NCBI GenBank assembly: GCA_009788055.1
Contig: WQSG01000013.1
Location: 1 to 55,252 of the forward strand
Reading direction: 5' to 3'
DNA length: 55,252 bases
DNA from: Defluviitaleaceae bacterium
GTDB lineage: Bacteria > Bacillota > Clostridia > Lachnospirales > WQUN01
Made by a program: the position numbers and the translations under genes. The stretch's first letter is position 1. Every line of letters starts with the position of its first letter. The notes beneath the pieces were generated by a model. It was not told the origin of the DNA. It did not search any database and worked only from the letters and a program-made list of their open reading frames with translations. Of the stretch, positions 7,003 to 15,645 are shown one piece after another.

Positions 7003-7629
7003 ATGCATACAATTTTTGAAAAGCTATCAGAAATGAGAATTGTGCCCGTAATCGTAATCGAAGACGCGGCGAAAGCTGTGCCGCTTGCAAAGGCTCTTTG
7101 CGAAGGCGGCTTGCCCTGTGCAGAGGTAACGTTTCGCACGGCGGCGGCGGCAGACGCAATTAGCGAAATGGTGCGGGCTTTTCCGCAAATGCTTGTGGGC
7201 GCGGGCACGATTCTTTCGCCGCAACAGGCAGACGAAGCCGCAAAGGCAGGCGCGAAATTTATGGTATCGCCCGGGCTTAACCCGCTGACGGTTCGCCACT
7301 GCACTGAAAAAGGCATTCCAATGTTGCCCGGCGTTTGCACCCCGTCGGAGGTGGAACAGGGGTTGTCCCTAGGACTTGATGTACTCAAGTTTTTTCCGGC
7401 AGAAGCGGCGGGCGGCGTTAATATGTTAAAGGCACTTTCAGGGCCGTATCGCAATATTAATTTTGTGCCCACGGGCGGAATAGGCGCGGCAAATTTGCGA
7501 GAATATCTCGCGCTCAAAAACGTAATTGCTTGCGGCGGAAGCTGGATGGTAAGCGGGGAACTAATCGAAAGCGGCGACTTCGCAAAAATAACGGAACTCA
7601 CACGGGAAGCCGCGGCTTTGGCAAAATGA
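7003..7629 (+). CDS. eda: KDPG/KHG aldolase
   Basis: Splits 2-keto-3-deoxy-6-phosphogluconate into pyruvate and glyceraldehyde-3-phosphate, in sugar acid breakdown. The 208-aa product has all active-site pieces: EVTFRT (E41, R45), VGAGTIL, PGVCTPSE (109-116) and the Schiff-base lysine in DVLKFFP (K129), then PTGGI phosphate binding. No edd or KDG kinase gene is adjacent, so it probably serves uronate degradation encoded elsewhere. The gene ends in ATGA overlap with the next methyltransferase. Confidence 0.93.
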   Translation: MHTIFEKLSEMRIVPVIVIEDAAKAVPLAKALCEGGLPCAEVTFRTAAAADAISEMVRAFPQMLVGAGTILSPQQADEAAKAGAKFMVSPGLNPLTVRHCTEKGIPMLPGVCTPSEVEQGLSLGLDVLKFFPAEAAGGVNMLKALSGPYRNINFVPTGGIGAANLREYLALKNVIACGGSWMVSGELIESGDFAKITELTREAAALAK

Positions 7630-8213
7630 AACCCGCCCACTACTTCATAGAGAACCCCGATGTTTTAACCCGCGAGCGCGAAATCTCCATAGAAATCTTT
7701 GGCACACACCTGCGGTTTTTTACAAACAACGGGCTTTTTTCGTGCGACAAAATAGATGACGCATCCCTCACCCTTGTGCAAAATATGCCGCAAATAAGCG
7801 GCACGGTTCTGGACTTGGGATGCGGTTACGGTTTTATCGGAATAGCCTTGGCGTGCAAAAACAAAATCATCCTAACCCAAAGCGACATAAACAGCCTTGC
7901 CCTTGGTTATGCAGAAAAAAACTCGCGTCTGAATAATGTCCCCGCAACACAAATTCATTCGGATTCATTTGAAAAAATATCAACAACTTTCGACACTATC
8001 ACCCTAAACCCCCCAATCCATGCAGGAAAATCAACCATGTACCGTATGTATGAAGAATCCGCGAATTTTCTAAACGAAAACGGTTCGCTTTTCGTCGTAA
8101 TTCAAAAAAAACACGGCGCGGAAAGCACCATCAAAAAGCTAAACCAAATCTTTACAACCTGCATAACCCTCCACAAAAAACGCGGTTGCTATGTACTGCA
8201 CTGTGTGAAGTGA
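7626..8213 (+). CDS. Class I SAM-dependent methyltransferase, RsmC-like
   Basis: The 195-aa protein is a single MTS-type Rossmann domain: VLDLGCGYG (61-69, SAM binding), TQSDINSLAL and the catalytic NPPIHAGK (128-135). This matches the C-terminal half of RsmC, which methylates N2 of G1207 in 16S rRNA; Gram-positive members consist of this half only. Start 7626 overlaps eda by 4 bp; the longer frame from 7530 is a shadow of eda. rRNA is the likely but not proven substrate. Confidence 0.85.
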   Translation: MKPAHYFIENPDVLTREREISIEIFGTHLRFFTNNGLFSCDKIDDASLTLVQNMPQISGTVLDLGCGYGFIGIALACKNKIILTQSDINSLALGYAEKNSRLNNVPATQIHSDSFEKISTTFDTITLNPPIHAGKSTMYRMYEESANFLNENGSLFVVIQKKHGAESTIKKLNQIFTTCITLHKKRGCYVLHCVK

Positions 8214-8239
8214 GTGTAAATTTGGGTAGTGAACACAAG

Positions 8240-8260
8240 TTCTTAGAATTTTTCTAAGAA
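8240..8260. promoter_or_regulatory. Short inverted repeat upstream of rpsA
   Basis: TTCTTAGAA (8240-8248) and TTCTAAGAA (8252-8260) form a perfect 9-bp inverted repeat with a 3-bp gap, about 100 bp before rpsA. The same 9-mer occurs in three other upstream regions (18272, 35220, 54516). It may be an operator or a weak terminator of the preceding operon. Confidence 0.4.
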
Positions 8261-8359
8261 ATTTGTTGCGGAAACTTCAAGTTAATGATAATATTCAGAT
8301 GCTAAGGATTTTACAACGATTTCACAAACAACCATTGTCCTTCTTAAGGAGGCTCGATA

Positions 8360-9577
8360 ATGAGCGATAATTTTAGAAATACAAACGAAAACATTGAGGA
8401 AACGGCAGAATCCAAAGAGTTTAGGGAGATGCTTGATGAATCTCTTATGACACTCAAAAACGGGGCTGTTGTTAAGGGTACGGTTGTTCGTGTCACTGCC
8501 ACGGAGGTAATCGTTGACCTTGGTTTTAAGTCTGACGGCATTGTGACAAAGGCAGAATACACAGAGGACTCCTCTGCGGTACTTACTGAAATTGCCAAAC
8601 AGGGCGACATAATTGATGTTTTTGTTATCCGTGTAAACGACGGTGACGGTAATGTGCTTGTTTCCAAGAAAAAGGTAGACAGCCAGAAAAATATCGGGTT
8701 CTTGGAAGATGCGTTCAATAATAAAACGCCCATCGCAGGTAAAATTACCGATGTTATCAAGGGCGGTTTAACCGCGAATATCATGGGTTGCCGTGCATTT
8801 GTTCCTGCTTCTCAAATTTCGTCCCGTTTTGAATCCGACCTTGAGTCTTTCAAAGGCAAAGAGCTTAATTTTAATATAATCGAATTTGACCGCTCTAAGG
8901 CAGGGCGTTGGCGCATTGTTGCAGGCAGACGCGAACTTGCCGCAAAAGAAGCCGACGAAAAACGTAATGCGGTCTTCAGTAAAATTGAAATCGGCCAAAG
9001 CGTTACGGGGGTTGTTAGTCGTGTGGTTGACTTTGGCGCGTTTGTAGATATGGGCGGCGTGGATGGTCTTATACACGTTTCCGAAATGTCTTGGAAGCGT
9101 GTGCGCAAGGCTTCGGAAGTTATTTCCGTAGGCGATAACGTTACCGCAACCGTAATTGGTTTCGACCCCGAGAAGGGCAAAATTTCGCTCACACTCAAGG
9201 ATGTAAACTCCAACCCGTGGAACGGCATTGAAGACAGATTCCCCGTTGGCTCTATAGTTGACGGCACGGTGGCGCGTTTGGCAACCTTCGGCGCGTTTGT
9301 TACCCTTGAAGACGGCATTGACGGGCTTGTTCACATTTCGCAAATTGCTGACCGTCATATTGCAAAACCCGACGAAGAACTTTCCCCCGGGCAAGTGATT
9401 AAAGTGAAAGTGATGGAAATAGACCTTGATAACCAAAAAATCAGCCTTTCCAAGCGCGAGGCGGATTATGCGTTAAATCCTCCGCCGGCGGAACCCGAAG
9501 AAGAACCGCAAGAACCTGTTGCGGAAGAACCTGCCGCAGAGGAAGCGGAAGTAACAAAATCTGAAACAGCTGAATAA
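8360..9577 (+). CDS. rpsA: 30S ribosomal protein S1 homolog with four S1 domains
   Basis: S1-type RNA-binding protein that helps mRNA binding on the 30S subunit. The 405-aa product contains four OB-fold S1 repeats at about 35-103, 120-188, 210-281 and 295-366, the last two being the best conserved (VSRVVDFGAFVDMGGVDGL and ARLATFGAFVTLEDGIDGL). It ends in an acidic Pro/Glu-rich tail of ~38 residues. Strong binding site AAGGAGG precedes the start. RNase P RNA begins 4 bp after its stop. Firmicutes S1 homologs vary in domain number, so exact ribosomal function is inferred. Confidence 0.9.
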   Translation: MSDNFRNTNENIEETAESKEFREMLDESLMTLKNGAVVKGTVVRVTATEVIVDLGFKSDGIVTKAEYTEDSSAVLTEIAKQGDIIDVFVIRVNDGDGNVLVSKKKVDSQKNIGFLEDAFNNKTPIAGKITDVIKGGLTANIMGCRAFVPASQISSRFESDLESFKGKELNFNIIEFDRSKAGRWRIVAGRRELAAKEADEKRNAVFSKIEIGQSVTGVVSRVVDFGAFVDMGGVDGLIHVSEMSWKRVRKASEVISVGDNVTATVIGFDPEKGKISLTLKDVNSNPWNGIEDRFPVGSIVDGTVARLATFGAFVTLEDGIDGLVHISQIADRHIAKPDEELSPGQVIKVKVMEIDLDNQKISLSKREADYALNPPPAEPEEEPQEPVAEEPAAEEAEVTKSETAE

Positions 9578-9581
9578 TTAT

Positions 9582-9941
9582 GAGTAAACCGGGCAGTCGC
9601 GTGCGTGGCAACGTGCATGAGGAAAGTCCGAGCACCATAGGGCAGAATGCCGGATAGCGTCCGGTGGAGGCGACTCCAAGGATAGTGCAACAGAAATAAA
9701 CCGCCAACAAGAAAAATGCTTTGTTGGTAAGGGTGGAAAGGTGCGGTAAGAGCGCACCGGTACGGCGGAGACGGCGTATGCTATGTAAACCCCATTCGGT
9801 GCAAGACCAAGATAAAGCTATAGGGTTGCCCGCCCTGCTTTAGGTAGTGTCGCATGGAATTTTATATTCCTTAGCCCGCACGGCAACGGCGGGCACAGAT
9901 AGATGACTGTCCAAGACAGAACTCGGCTTACAGGTTTGCTC
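9582..9941 (+). ncRNA. rnpB: RNase P RNA (rnpB), class A type
   Basis: The catalytic RNA that matures tRNA 5' ends. Diagnostic conserved segments are seen in order: GAGGAAAGTCCG, ACAGAAA, TAAGGGTGGAAAGGTGCGG with AAGAGCGCACCG, and near the end AGACAGAACTCGGCTTACA. Helix P1 is formed by GAGTAAACC (9582-9590) and GGTTTGCTC (9933-9941). Length of 360 nt is normal. It lies between rpsA and a tRNA gene; since only 4 bp separate it from the rpsA stop, it is either processed from the rpsA transcript or started inside that gene. Confidence 0.95.
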
Positions 9942-9961
9942 ATATATATTAAAAAAACTTT

Positions 9962-10049
9962 GGAGATGTACTCAAGTGGCTGAAGAGGCTCCCCTGCTAA
10001 GGGAGTAGGCCGTTAACGCGGCGCGGAGGTTCAAATCCTCTCATCTCCG
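9962..10049 (+). tRNA. tRNA-Ser (anticodon GCU)
   Basis: The acceptor stem GGAGATG (9962-9968) pairs with CATCTCC (10042-10048) and G is the discriminator. The anticodon stem CTCCC/GGGAG encloses CTGCTAA, giving GCT at 9996-9998. A long variable arm (TAGGCCGTTAACGCGGC) is typical of serine tRNA, and GGTTCAAATCC forms the T loop. The 3' CCA is not encoded. Confidence 0.95.
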
Positions 10050-10085
10050 TAATTGACAATAACGCTAAATTGGGGTGTGGAAAGC

Positions 10086-12155
10086 ATGGCGCAAAAAAAG
10101 AAAAAGCTACACTTTGGCGTAATGTTTTCCACCATGGACAATGCTAACCAGCTGGACATATGGCGCGGCGTTGTTGATTTTGCCAATGCAAACGGCATTC
10201 ATTTAACCGCATACATTGGAACGTACCAAAGCGATGATAACTCTGTTACATCGTTTCTTGATACGTGTTTTGATACTGTTTCAAACAGCAAGGGTTTGGA
10301 CGGTGTTATTTTATTTTCGGGTTTTTTGGCGCAAAACGTGGGGCTTGAAAAGTTCCATGAGTATGTAAAAATGTTGCCCGAGGGAATCCCTGCGGTTTCT
10401 GTTTCGTATTCCATGCCGGGGGTGCCTACGGTTTTGGCAGACGGTTTTGGCGGAATTTACGGCGCGGTAGAGCATTTTATAAAGGAACATGGGAAAAAGA
10501 AAATCGCATTCATTAAAGGGCCTGATGGCCATAGCGAGGCGGAAGAACGCCTTGCGGGTTACAAAAAGGCGTTGGAAGACAATGGCATTAAGTATGATGA
10601 AAGATATGTTTTCCCCGGCGTTTTCATTCAGGAAAGCGGTGTTCAAGCCGTTAAAGAACTCTTGGATGTGCGCAAACTTAAGGCAGAAGCAATTGTTGCA
10701 AGTAACGACCAAATGGCGATAGGTGCGTTGCGAGAGCTTAAAAAGCGCGGCATTTTGGTTCCCGAGGGCGTCGCGATTACAGGCTTTGACGATGATGCGG
10801 CGGCGTCTACGTCCATTCCTTCGCTAAGCACGATACAGCAAGACTTTTTTGGAATTGGCAGAACCTGCGCAGAAAATCTTTTCAAAACCATATCGGGCGA
10901 AGCGGTGAAGGATGTAACTTACGTGCCGTCCGCTTTTGTTGCGCGGCAATCTTGCGGCTGTATTGAAGACGCGTACAGCAAGGAAAAGGCAATTCCGCTG
11001 TTTACGGAAACTTTGGTAAATTACAATATATTCTACAGAGAACTGCCCGTGTGGAAAGAGGCACTTAATATTCTAACCGTGAACGGCATAAATTTTGACG
11101 GTGACGAGTATGCCACGCGGGAAGCAATTTCCACGTTGCTTTCTGCCACATCATTTGTTTACGATATCCGCGCCAAAGAACAAAAACGCAAAGAACTTAC
11201 CGACGAAGGTGTGCGGAACTTTATCCGCCGCGTAACAAGTTCGCTTATTCTTACATTTAACATTGACTCCATGATTGAAAATTTGTCCACGTCGTTGCCC
11301 AGCCTGTCGATTAATACGGCATTGATTGGCGTTTACAGCAGTCCGATAAAAAGCGCGGACGCCAATGCCGACCGCTCTATTGACACGTTGCTTGGGTTCG
11401 ACGGCGACACAACTTTTAACATCAAGTCTGATAGTTTAAACCCGATTTTGTTCTCCGATTACTCCACTTTTGAGGAATTTGATTTGGACAAAAACAGGCG
11501 GTCTTTGTTTTTTATTCCGCTTTTCTTTGAAGATGAAGAGGTCGGCGTTATGTTCTTGCCGTTTGAAGAGCATATCCCGCTGGATTCCTACGAACGTTTG
11601 CGCGTTAGCGTGGCAACAGTGCTGAAAGGTGTGGAACTTCTTTCCACAATTCAAACGCTGTCTGTAACCGACGAGCTTACAGGTCTCTTAAACAGGCGCG
11701 GTTTCTTCCAGCTTGCCCACGCCCGAATGAAACATATGCGCAGAAATGAAGATACTTTGCCCTTCGTAATGTTCATGGATATGGATGGACTTAAAGCCAT
11801 CAACGACAATTACGGCCACAAAGAGGGCGACGTCGCCATTTCGGCTTTCGCGAAAACTTTGCAAGATTCCTTGCGCGAGGAAGATATTATTGGAAGAATG
11901 GGCGGCGACGAATTTACTGTGTTTTCTTCCGTGAAATCGGTTGAAGACGGCCAGCGGTTGGTGCAACGCATTCGCGAAAAATTGGACGATTACAACGCTC
12001 AAAAGCGTCACGCATATATTGTTGCGGGAAGTATCGGAAGTGTTGTTCTGGAAAGCGCGACAAAAGAGTGCCTTGAAACCGCACTACTTAGCGCAGACGG
12101 CATTCTGTATGCGGAAAAAATGGAGAAAAAGAAAAAAGGGCTTTCGCGGGCGTAA
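10086..12155 (+). CDS. Periplasmic-binding-protein-like sensor with C-terminal GGDEF diguanylate cyclase
   Basis: The 689-aa protein makes c-di-GMP from two GTP. The first ~300 residues resemble LacI/RbsB-type ligand-binding domains (GVILFSGF, KKIAFIKGP, AIVASNDQMAIGAL, AITGFDDD) and end with RQSCGC, but there is no DNA-binding helix or signal peptide, so a cytoplasmic sugar-like ligand is sensed. A middle region of unclear fold follows. The cyclase domain starts at SVTDELTGLLNRRGF; GGDEF is at about 606-610 and an RxxD inhibitory site (597-600) lies five residues before it, so product inhibition is expected. Start 10086 is taken because it follows GTGGAAAG. Its stop abuts that of the FliK-like gene. 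Confidence 0.88.
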   Translation: MAQKKKKLHFGVMFSTMDNANQLDIWRGVVDFANANGIHLTAYIGTYQSDDNSVTSFLDTCFDTVSNSKGLDGVILFSGFLAQNVGLEKFHEYVKMLPEGIPAVSVSYSMPGVPTVLADGFGGIYGAVEHFIKEHGKKKIAFIKGPDGHSEAEERLAGYKKALEDNGIKYDERYVFPGVFIQESGVQAVKELLDVRKLKAEAIVASNDQMAIGALRELKKRGILVPEGVAITGFDDDAAASTSIPSLSTIQQDFFGIGRTCAENLFKTISGEAVKDVTYVPSAFVARQSCGCIEDAYSKEKAIPLFTETLVNYNIFYRELPVWKEALNILTVNGINFDGDEYATREAISTLLSATSFVYDIRAKEQKRKELTDEGVRNFIRRVTSSLILTFNIDSMIENLSTSLPSLSINTALIGVYSSPIKSADANADRSIDTLLGFDGDTTFNIKSDSLNPILFSDYSTFEEFDLDKNRRSLFFIPLFFEDEEVGVMFLPFEEHIPLDSYERLRVSVATVLKGVELLSTIQTLSVTDELTGLLNRRGFFQLAHARMKHMRRNEDTLPFVMFMDMDGLKAINDNYGHKEGDVAISAFAKTLQDSLREEDIIGRMGGDEFTVFSSVKSVEDGQRLVQRIREKLDDYNAQKRHAYIVAGSIGSVVLESATKECLETALLSADGILYAEKMEKKKKGLSRA

Positions 12156-13823
12156 TCATACCCGCTCGTCGAAAAGGACTATTTCGGAGGGGGAGGACTT
12201 GGGGCTTGTGATGGATTTTGGGCTGTCCAACAAGGTGTAGGGTTCGCCTTGCGGCAAGAAAGAGAAGCTGTCCAGCGAGTATCCGCTTTCTTGCAGGAGA
12301 GTTGAAAGTTTGTGGATGTTGTTGCGCACGGCTTGCACTATTTCGTCGCTTTCAAGGCGGAACTGGCAACTTATGCCACGCGAATTTTTTTGTACATATG
12401 TTTCAAAATGCCCCATAGAAACCGTGTCCAGCGCGATTAACGCACTTGTGCTTTCGCCCTTGCCTTTGTTGCCGGATTTTTTTCCGTCTTTGTAAACGTG
12501 GAGTGTGGTTTGGGTTTGCTGGTCGTTGTGAAACAGCGGCAACTGTACGTAAACTTGATTTCGTATTTGTGAGGTGAAATCAATTTGCGTTTCCAACGTG
12601 CGCACCTCTTGCAAAACCCGTGCCGCGTCCGGGGTTTCGCGCCCGGCGAGAGTGGTTTGAACTTGGGTTAAAACTTCGCGCAGATTATTCAAATATTCGT
12701 CTATTGACTGCGGTGTGCTGTTTGCAAGCGAAAACAGCAGATTTTGCGGCGTGACAGGTAGCGGAGCCGTTTGCGCCGCTTGCGTTTGCGGGATGTTTGC
12801 GGGCGAGTCGCCACGGGTTTGGGCGGCGGCTTCACGCAGGGTAGCGGTTTGGGAATCGGTTTTTGCTTCTGCGGTGGAATTTGCATTTTGCGAAACGGTT
12901 TCGGTTGATGTTTGCGCGGGGGCTTGCGCAGGTGCGTTTGCGTTTGCGGCTTGGGAAGCGGCTTGCGGCGCAGAACTGTTCGCGTTTGCCGCTTGCGATT
13001 GTGCCGCTTGTTGTGGCGTTGTGTTTTGTGGTGTTGTGTTTTGTGGTGTTGCGTTCTGGGCTGTTGCCGCTTGCTGTGCCGTACCCTGTGCGGCGGGTTG
13101 TTGCGCGGTTGCCGTTTGCTGTGCGGTTGCCGTTTGTGATTGCCCGTCTGATGCGGCGGCTTTGCCTTGCCCATCCACGGGGGCTTGCTTTAGCGTGGCT
13201 TGCCCTTCCAAAGCGGCTTGCGCTGTCGGCGATGATTGCGCCGTTTGCTTTGCAGTCGCGTTTTCTGCCACCGCCTGTTGAGCCGCACTGTTTTGCACCG
13301 CCGCTTCTTGCGGCTTCGCGTCCGCACCGCTCCCCTTCCCCACAAGGATTTGCTTAATCTGCGCCGAAAGCGCGGGGTCGTTAAGCTGTTCCACCGCCGC
13401 AAGCAAATTGCTAATCTGCGCAGTAATCTTTGTTTGGCCGCTAACCAGCCCATTCAATTGCGCCGCATTCGCTTGCGTCATGCGCATATTATTTTGCAAC
13501 ATAAACAACGCATTGTCCGCAGAGCCCGTCAACTTAACGCCCTGATTCATACGCCCGATATTTTCCTTCGTAAGCGGCACACCATTCTCAAGCATCAGCC
13601 GCAACATTTCCATATTCTCTTTCGTCGCCTTATATCCATAACTCATAAGCGTATCCGCCAAAACTTCCGCAGTAACAGGCGGCTGTGCCGCTTGCGGTTG
13701 CGCTGTTGTTTCGGATGTTGTTTTTAATGTTGTTTCCGCTGTACTTTGCGCTGTTTCGCCCACGGACGCGTTCTTTACCGCAATGTCATTTGCAATTGGC
13801 GAATATCCCGCAGAATTAATCAT
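12156..13823 (-). CDS. FliK-like protein with Gln/Ala-rich centre and hook-length-control-like C-terminus
   Basis: The 555-aa product has three parts: an N-terminal ~140 residues with TPQNLLF-like helices, a very low-complexity Gln/Ala/Thr/Asn region from about 160 to 360 with short repeats such as QNTTP, and a C-terminal ~180 residues. The last part (LIALDTVSMGHFETYVQ, ISCQFRLESDEIVQAVRNNIHKLSTLLQESGY) resembles the FliK Flg_hook domain that switches flagellar export specificity. No flagellar genes are adjacent, so this may be an orphan or serve another secretion system. Start ATG 13823 follows GGGGTGTGG. Family call is moderate. Confidence 0.6.
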   Translation of the reverse strand: MINSAGYSPIANDIAVKNASVGETAQSTAETTLKTTSETTAQPQAAQPPVTAEVLADTLMSYGYKATKENMEMLRLMLENGVPLTKENIGRMNQGVKLTGSADNALFMLQNNMRMTQANAAQLNGLVSGQTKITAQISNLLAAVEQLNDPALSAQIKQILVGKGSGADAKPQEAAVQNSAAQQAVAENATAKQTAQSSPTAQAALEGQATLKQAPVDGQGKAAASDGQSQTATAQQTATAQQPAAQGTAQQAATAQNATPQNTTPQNTTPQQAAQSQAANANSSAPQAASQAANANAPAQAPAQTSTETVSQNANSTAEAKTDSQTATLREAAAQTRGDSPANIPQTQAAQTAPLPVTPQNLLFSLANSTPQSIDEYLNNLREVLTQVQTTLAGRETPDAARVLQEVRTLETQIDFTSQIRNQVYVQLPLFHNDQQTQTTLHVYKDGKKSGNKGKGESTSALIALDTVSMGHFETYVQKNSRGISCQFRLESDEIVQAVRNNIHKLSTLLQESGYSLDSFSFLPQGEPYTLLDSPKSITSPKSSPSEIVLFDERV

Positions 13824-13843
13824 ACGCCACACCCCACAGTTGT

Positions 13844-15568
13844 TTATGTTGATTTTAAAGTCATCAACAATTCAAGAAATGCAATTTTTTCGGCGGCATC
13901 ATTTCCTTTTTTCACTTGTTCAAAAACAAAAGTCGCCATGTCGTAAATGATTTTGTTTGCTTTGGCAGAGGATTTATCCGCGCATCCCGTTTCAATGAAT
14001 TTTTTTAGTATGGCGGGTACGTCATCGTTTGAAGTAACCACTCTGCTTATAAATTCCGCTGAATTTGTGAGCGTCATATTTTCCGCAAAGTTTGAAAAAT
14101 CAACTTGCCTCTTCATTGCAAAAACAATTACATCCCCGTAAACTTCACTAAATTGTTTATCCGAATTTAAAAAACAATTTAAATCCACCGCAGAAGATTG
14201 GGTAAAGTGTCCCGATTCAGCGAAATTTGCATAACGCAACATATGCAACTGAATGTAGTCATCGCTTTTGTTTTTGAATAAAGGCGATGTTGCCATAGCT
14301 TCCGATACTATTTTTTTTGTTTCCGATTTGGAGACAAAGGACTCGATGGTTGTAATAATATTGTGATAATTGTCGGAATTTACGCCGCACTTTAGTGCAT
14401 AATCATATAATTTGGGTATATCGTTCCATCTTTTTTCTTTCGTACAAGTTTGCATAAAAAGGGCGAAAACATCAAGCTTTTCGTTTCCACATTCCGCAAC
14501 ATGGGCAAGGGCGGTATCAAAATCGCCGCCTCCGATAGCCGCAAGCACAATGGTTGTGGAGTGAATAGTGCGGTTGTTTAATATTTCCTGCGACAAAGAG
14601 GTGATAGTCGTTATCGTGGTGTCTAATTTACCCGCCTTGTTTAAATTGAAGTATTTAAGTGTTTGCTTTGCCGCTTGTGCAGACTCTTCAAACCTGTTTA
14701 AACTCAGGTATGCATTTGCATAGTAACTTGATATATGAACAAGGCTTTGACATTTTACCTTCAAATTTTTGAAGTATTCTTTTACAACATTTATAACCTC
14801 TTCATAATTTTTGGCGATGTAATAATTTCTTACCAAAAAATATATGCAAGCATGATAATACATACTTGATTTGTTAGAACCTAAAGTGTTTATGCACTTT
14901 AACAAAAACTCACAAGATTTTTTATTGTCGTGCGCCATATAATCTTGGGCAATAAGAAGCATTACTCTTGGGTTTTTCGGTTCTTCTTCGTGCATTTCAA
15001 GCAATAATGTCATGTTTCTTTCGTGTTTTGCTTTTGCCTTTTCTTTGCCGCCCGCACCATCAAAAAAATAACCCCAATGGTCTGCAATGCTTTGCAGATT
15101 TTTGGGCGCAGACGTTGTATGTATCATTTCGTGAATTTTACCAACAAAACGCAGATTTTTTTCATTTTTGAAAAGGCGAACAGGATCAAACATTGCAATC
15201 ACATTGTTCTCAAGGTGATTGCGCCAACGATAGCTTGCACATTTATATTTTTTGTGTTCTCCCTTGTTAAAGAATGTGATTATATCAGAGACATCCGTGA
15301 AAATTTCATCTGCGTCCACAAACATATACCAGTCACCTTGGGCTTTTTCAATGGTGTGGTTGCGCGCCCAAGCAAAGTCGTTGCGCCATTCTATTTCATA
15401 CACATGATTTGTAAATTCTTTGGCAATTTGCACAGTCTCGTCTGTTGAACCTGTATCAAAAATAATAAGCTCGCTATCCACGGCATCCAAAATAGGTTGT
15501 ATGCTTGTAAGACAATCGCGCAAATATTTTTGTTCATTTTTTACAATCATCCCAATTGATAACAGCAT
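13844..15568 (-). CDS. Family 2 glycosyltransferase with long C-terminal helical repeat region
   Basis: The 574-aa protein opens with a GT-A domain: LSIGMIVKNEQKYL, IFDTGSTDET, NDFAWARN and the nucleotide-sugar DxD motif in YMFVDADEIF. From about residue 190 on it is alpha-helical and TPR-like. Firmicutes proteins of this shape glycosylate proteins or wall components; the acceptor cannot be told. Start 15568 (MLLSIG) follows AAGGTGTGG and is preferred over 15580. It is 20 bp upstream of the FliK-like gene on the same strand, so the two may be co-transcribed; a role in flagellin or surface protein modification is speculation. Confidence 0.8.
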   Translation of the reverse strand: MLLSIGMIVKNEQKYLRDCLTSIQPILDAVDSELIIFDTGSTDETVQIAKEFTNHVYEIEWRNDFAWARNHTIEKAQGDWYMFVDADEIFTDVSDIITFFNKGEHKKYKCASYRWRNHLENNVIAMFDPVRLFKNEKNLRFVGKIHEMIHTTSAPKNLQSIADHWGYFFDGAGGKEKAKAKHERNMTLLLEMHEEEPKNPRVMLLIAQDYMAHDNKKSCEFLLKCINTLGSNKSSMYYHACIYFLVRNYYIAKNYEEVINVVKEYFKNLKVKCQSLVHISSYYANAYLSLNRFEESAQAAKQTLKYFNLNKAGKLDTTITTITSLSQEILNNRTIHSTTIVLAAIGGGDFDTALAHVAECGNEKLDVFALFMQTCTKEKRWNDIPKLYDYALKCGVNSDNYHNIITTIESFVSKSETKKIVSEAMATSPLFKNKSDDYIQLHMLRYANFAESGHFTQSSAVDLNCFLNSDKQFSEVYGDVIVFAMKRQVDFSNFAENMTLTNSAEFISRVVTSNDDVPAILKKFIETGCADKSSAKANKIIYDMATFVFEQVKKGNDAAEKIAFLELLMTLKST

Positions 15569-15645
15569 TATTATCCACACCTTTTTTATGAAAATAAGTG
15601 AGGGGAACGGAGTCCCCCCACTGTATTTGTTTTTTGGATGTTGCC

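Noticed and set aside
12701-13727. Several long overlapping frames on both strands in the FliK-like gene
   Set aside because: They come from the low-complexity Gln/Ala-rich sequence; only the minus-strand frame 12156-13823 has known similarity and a binding site.
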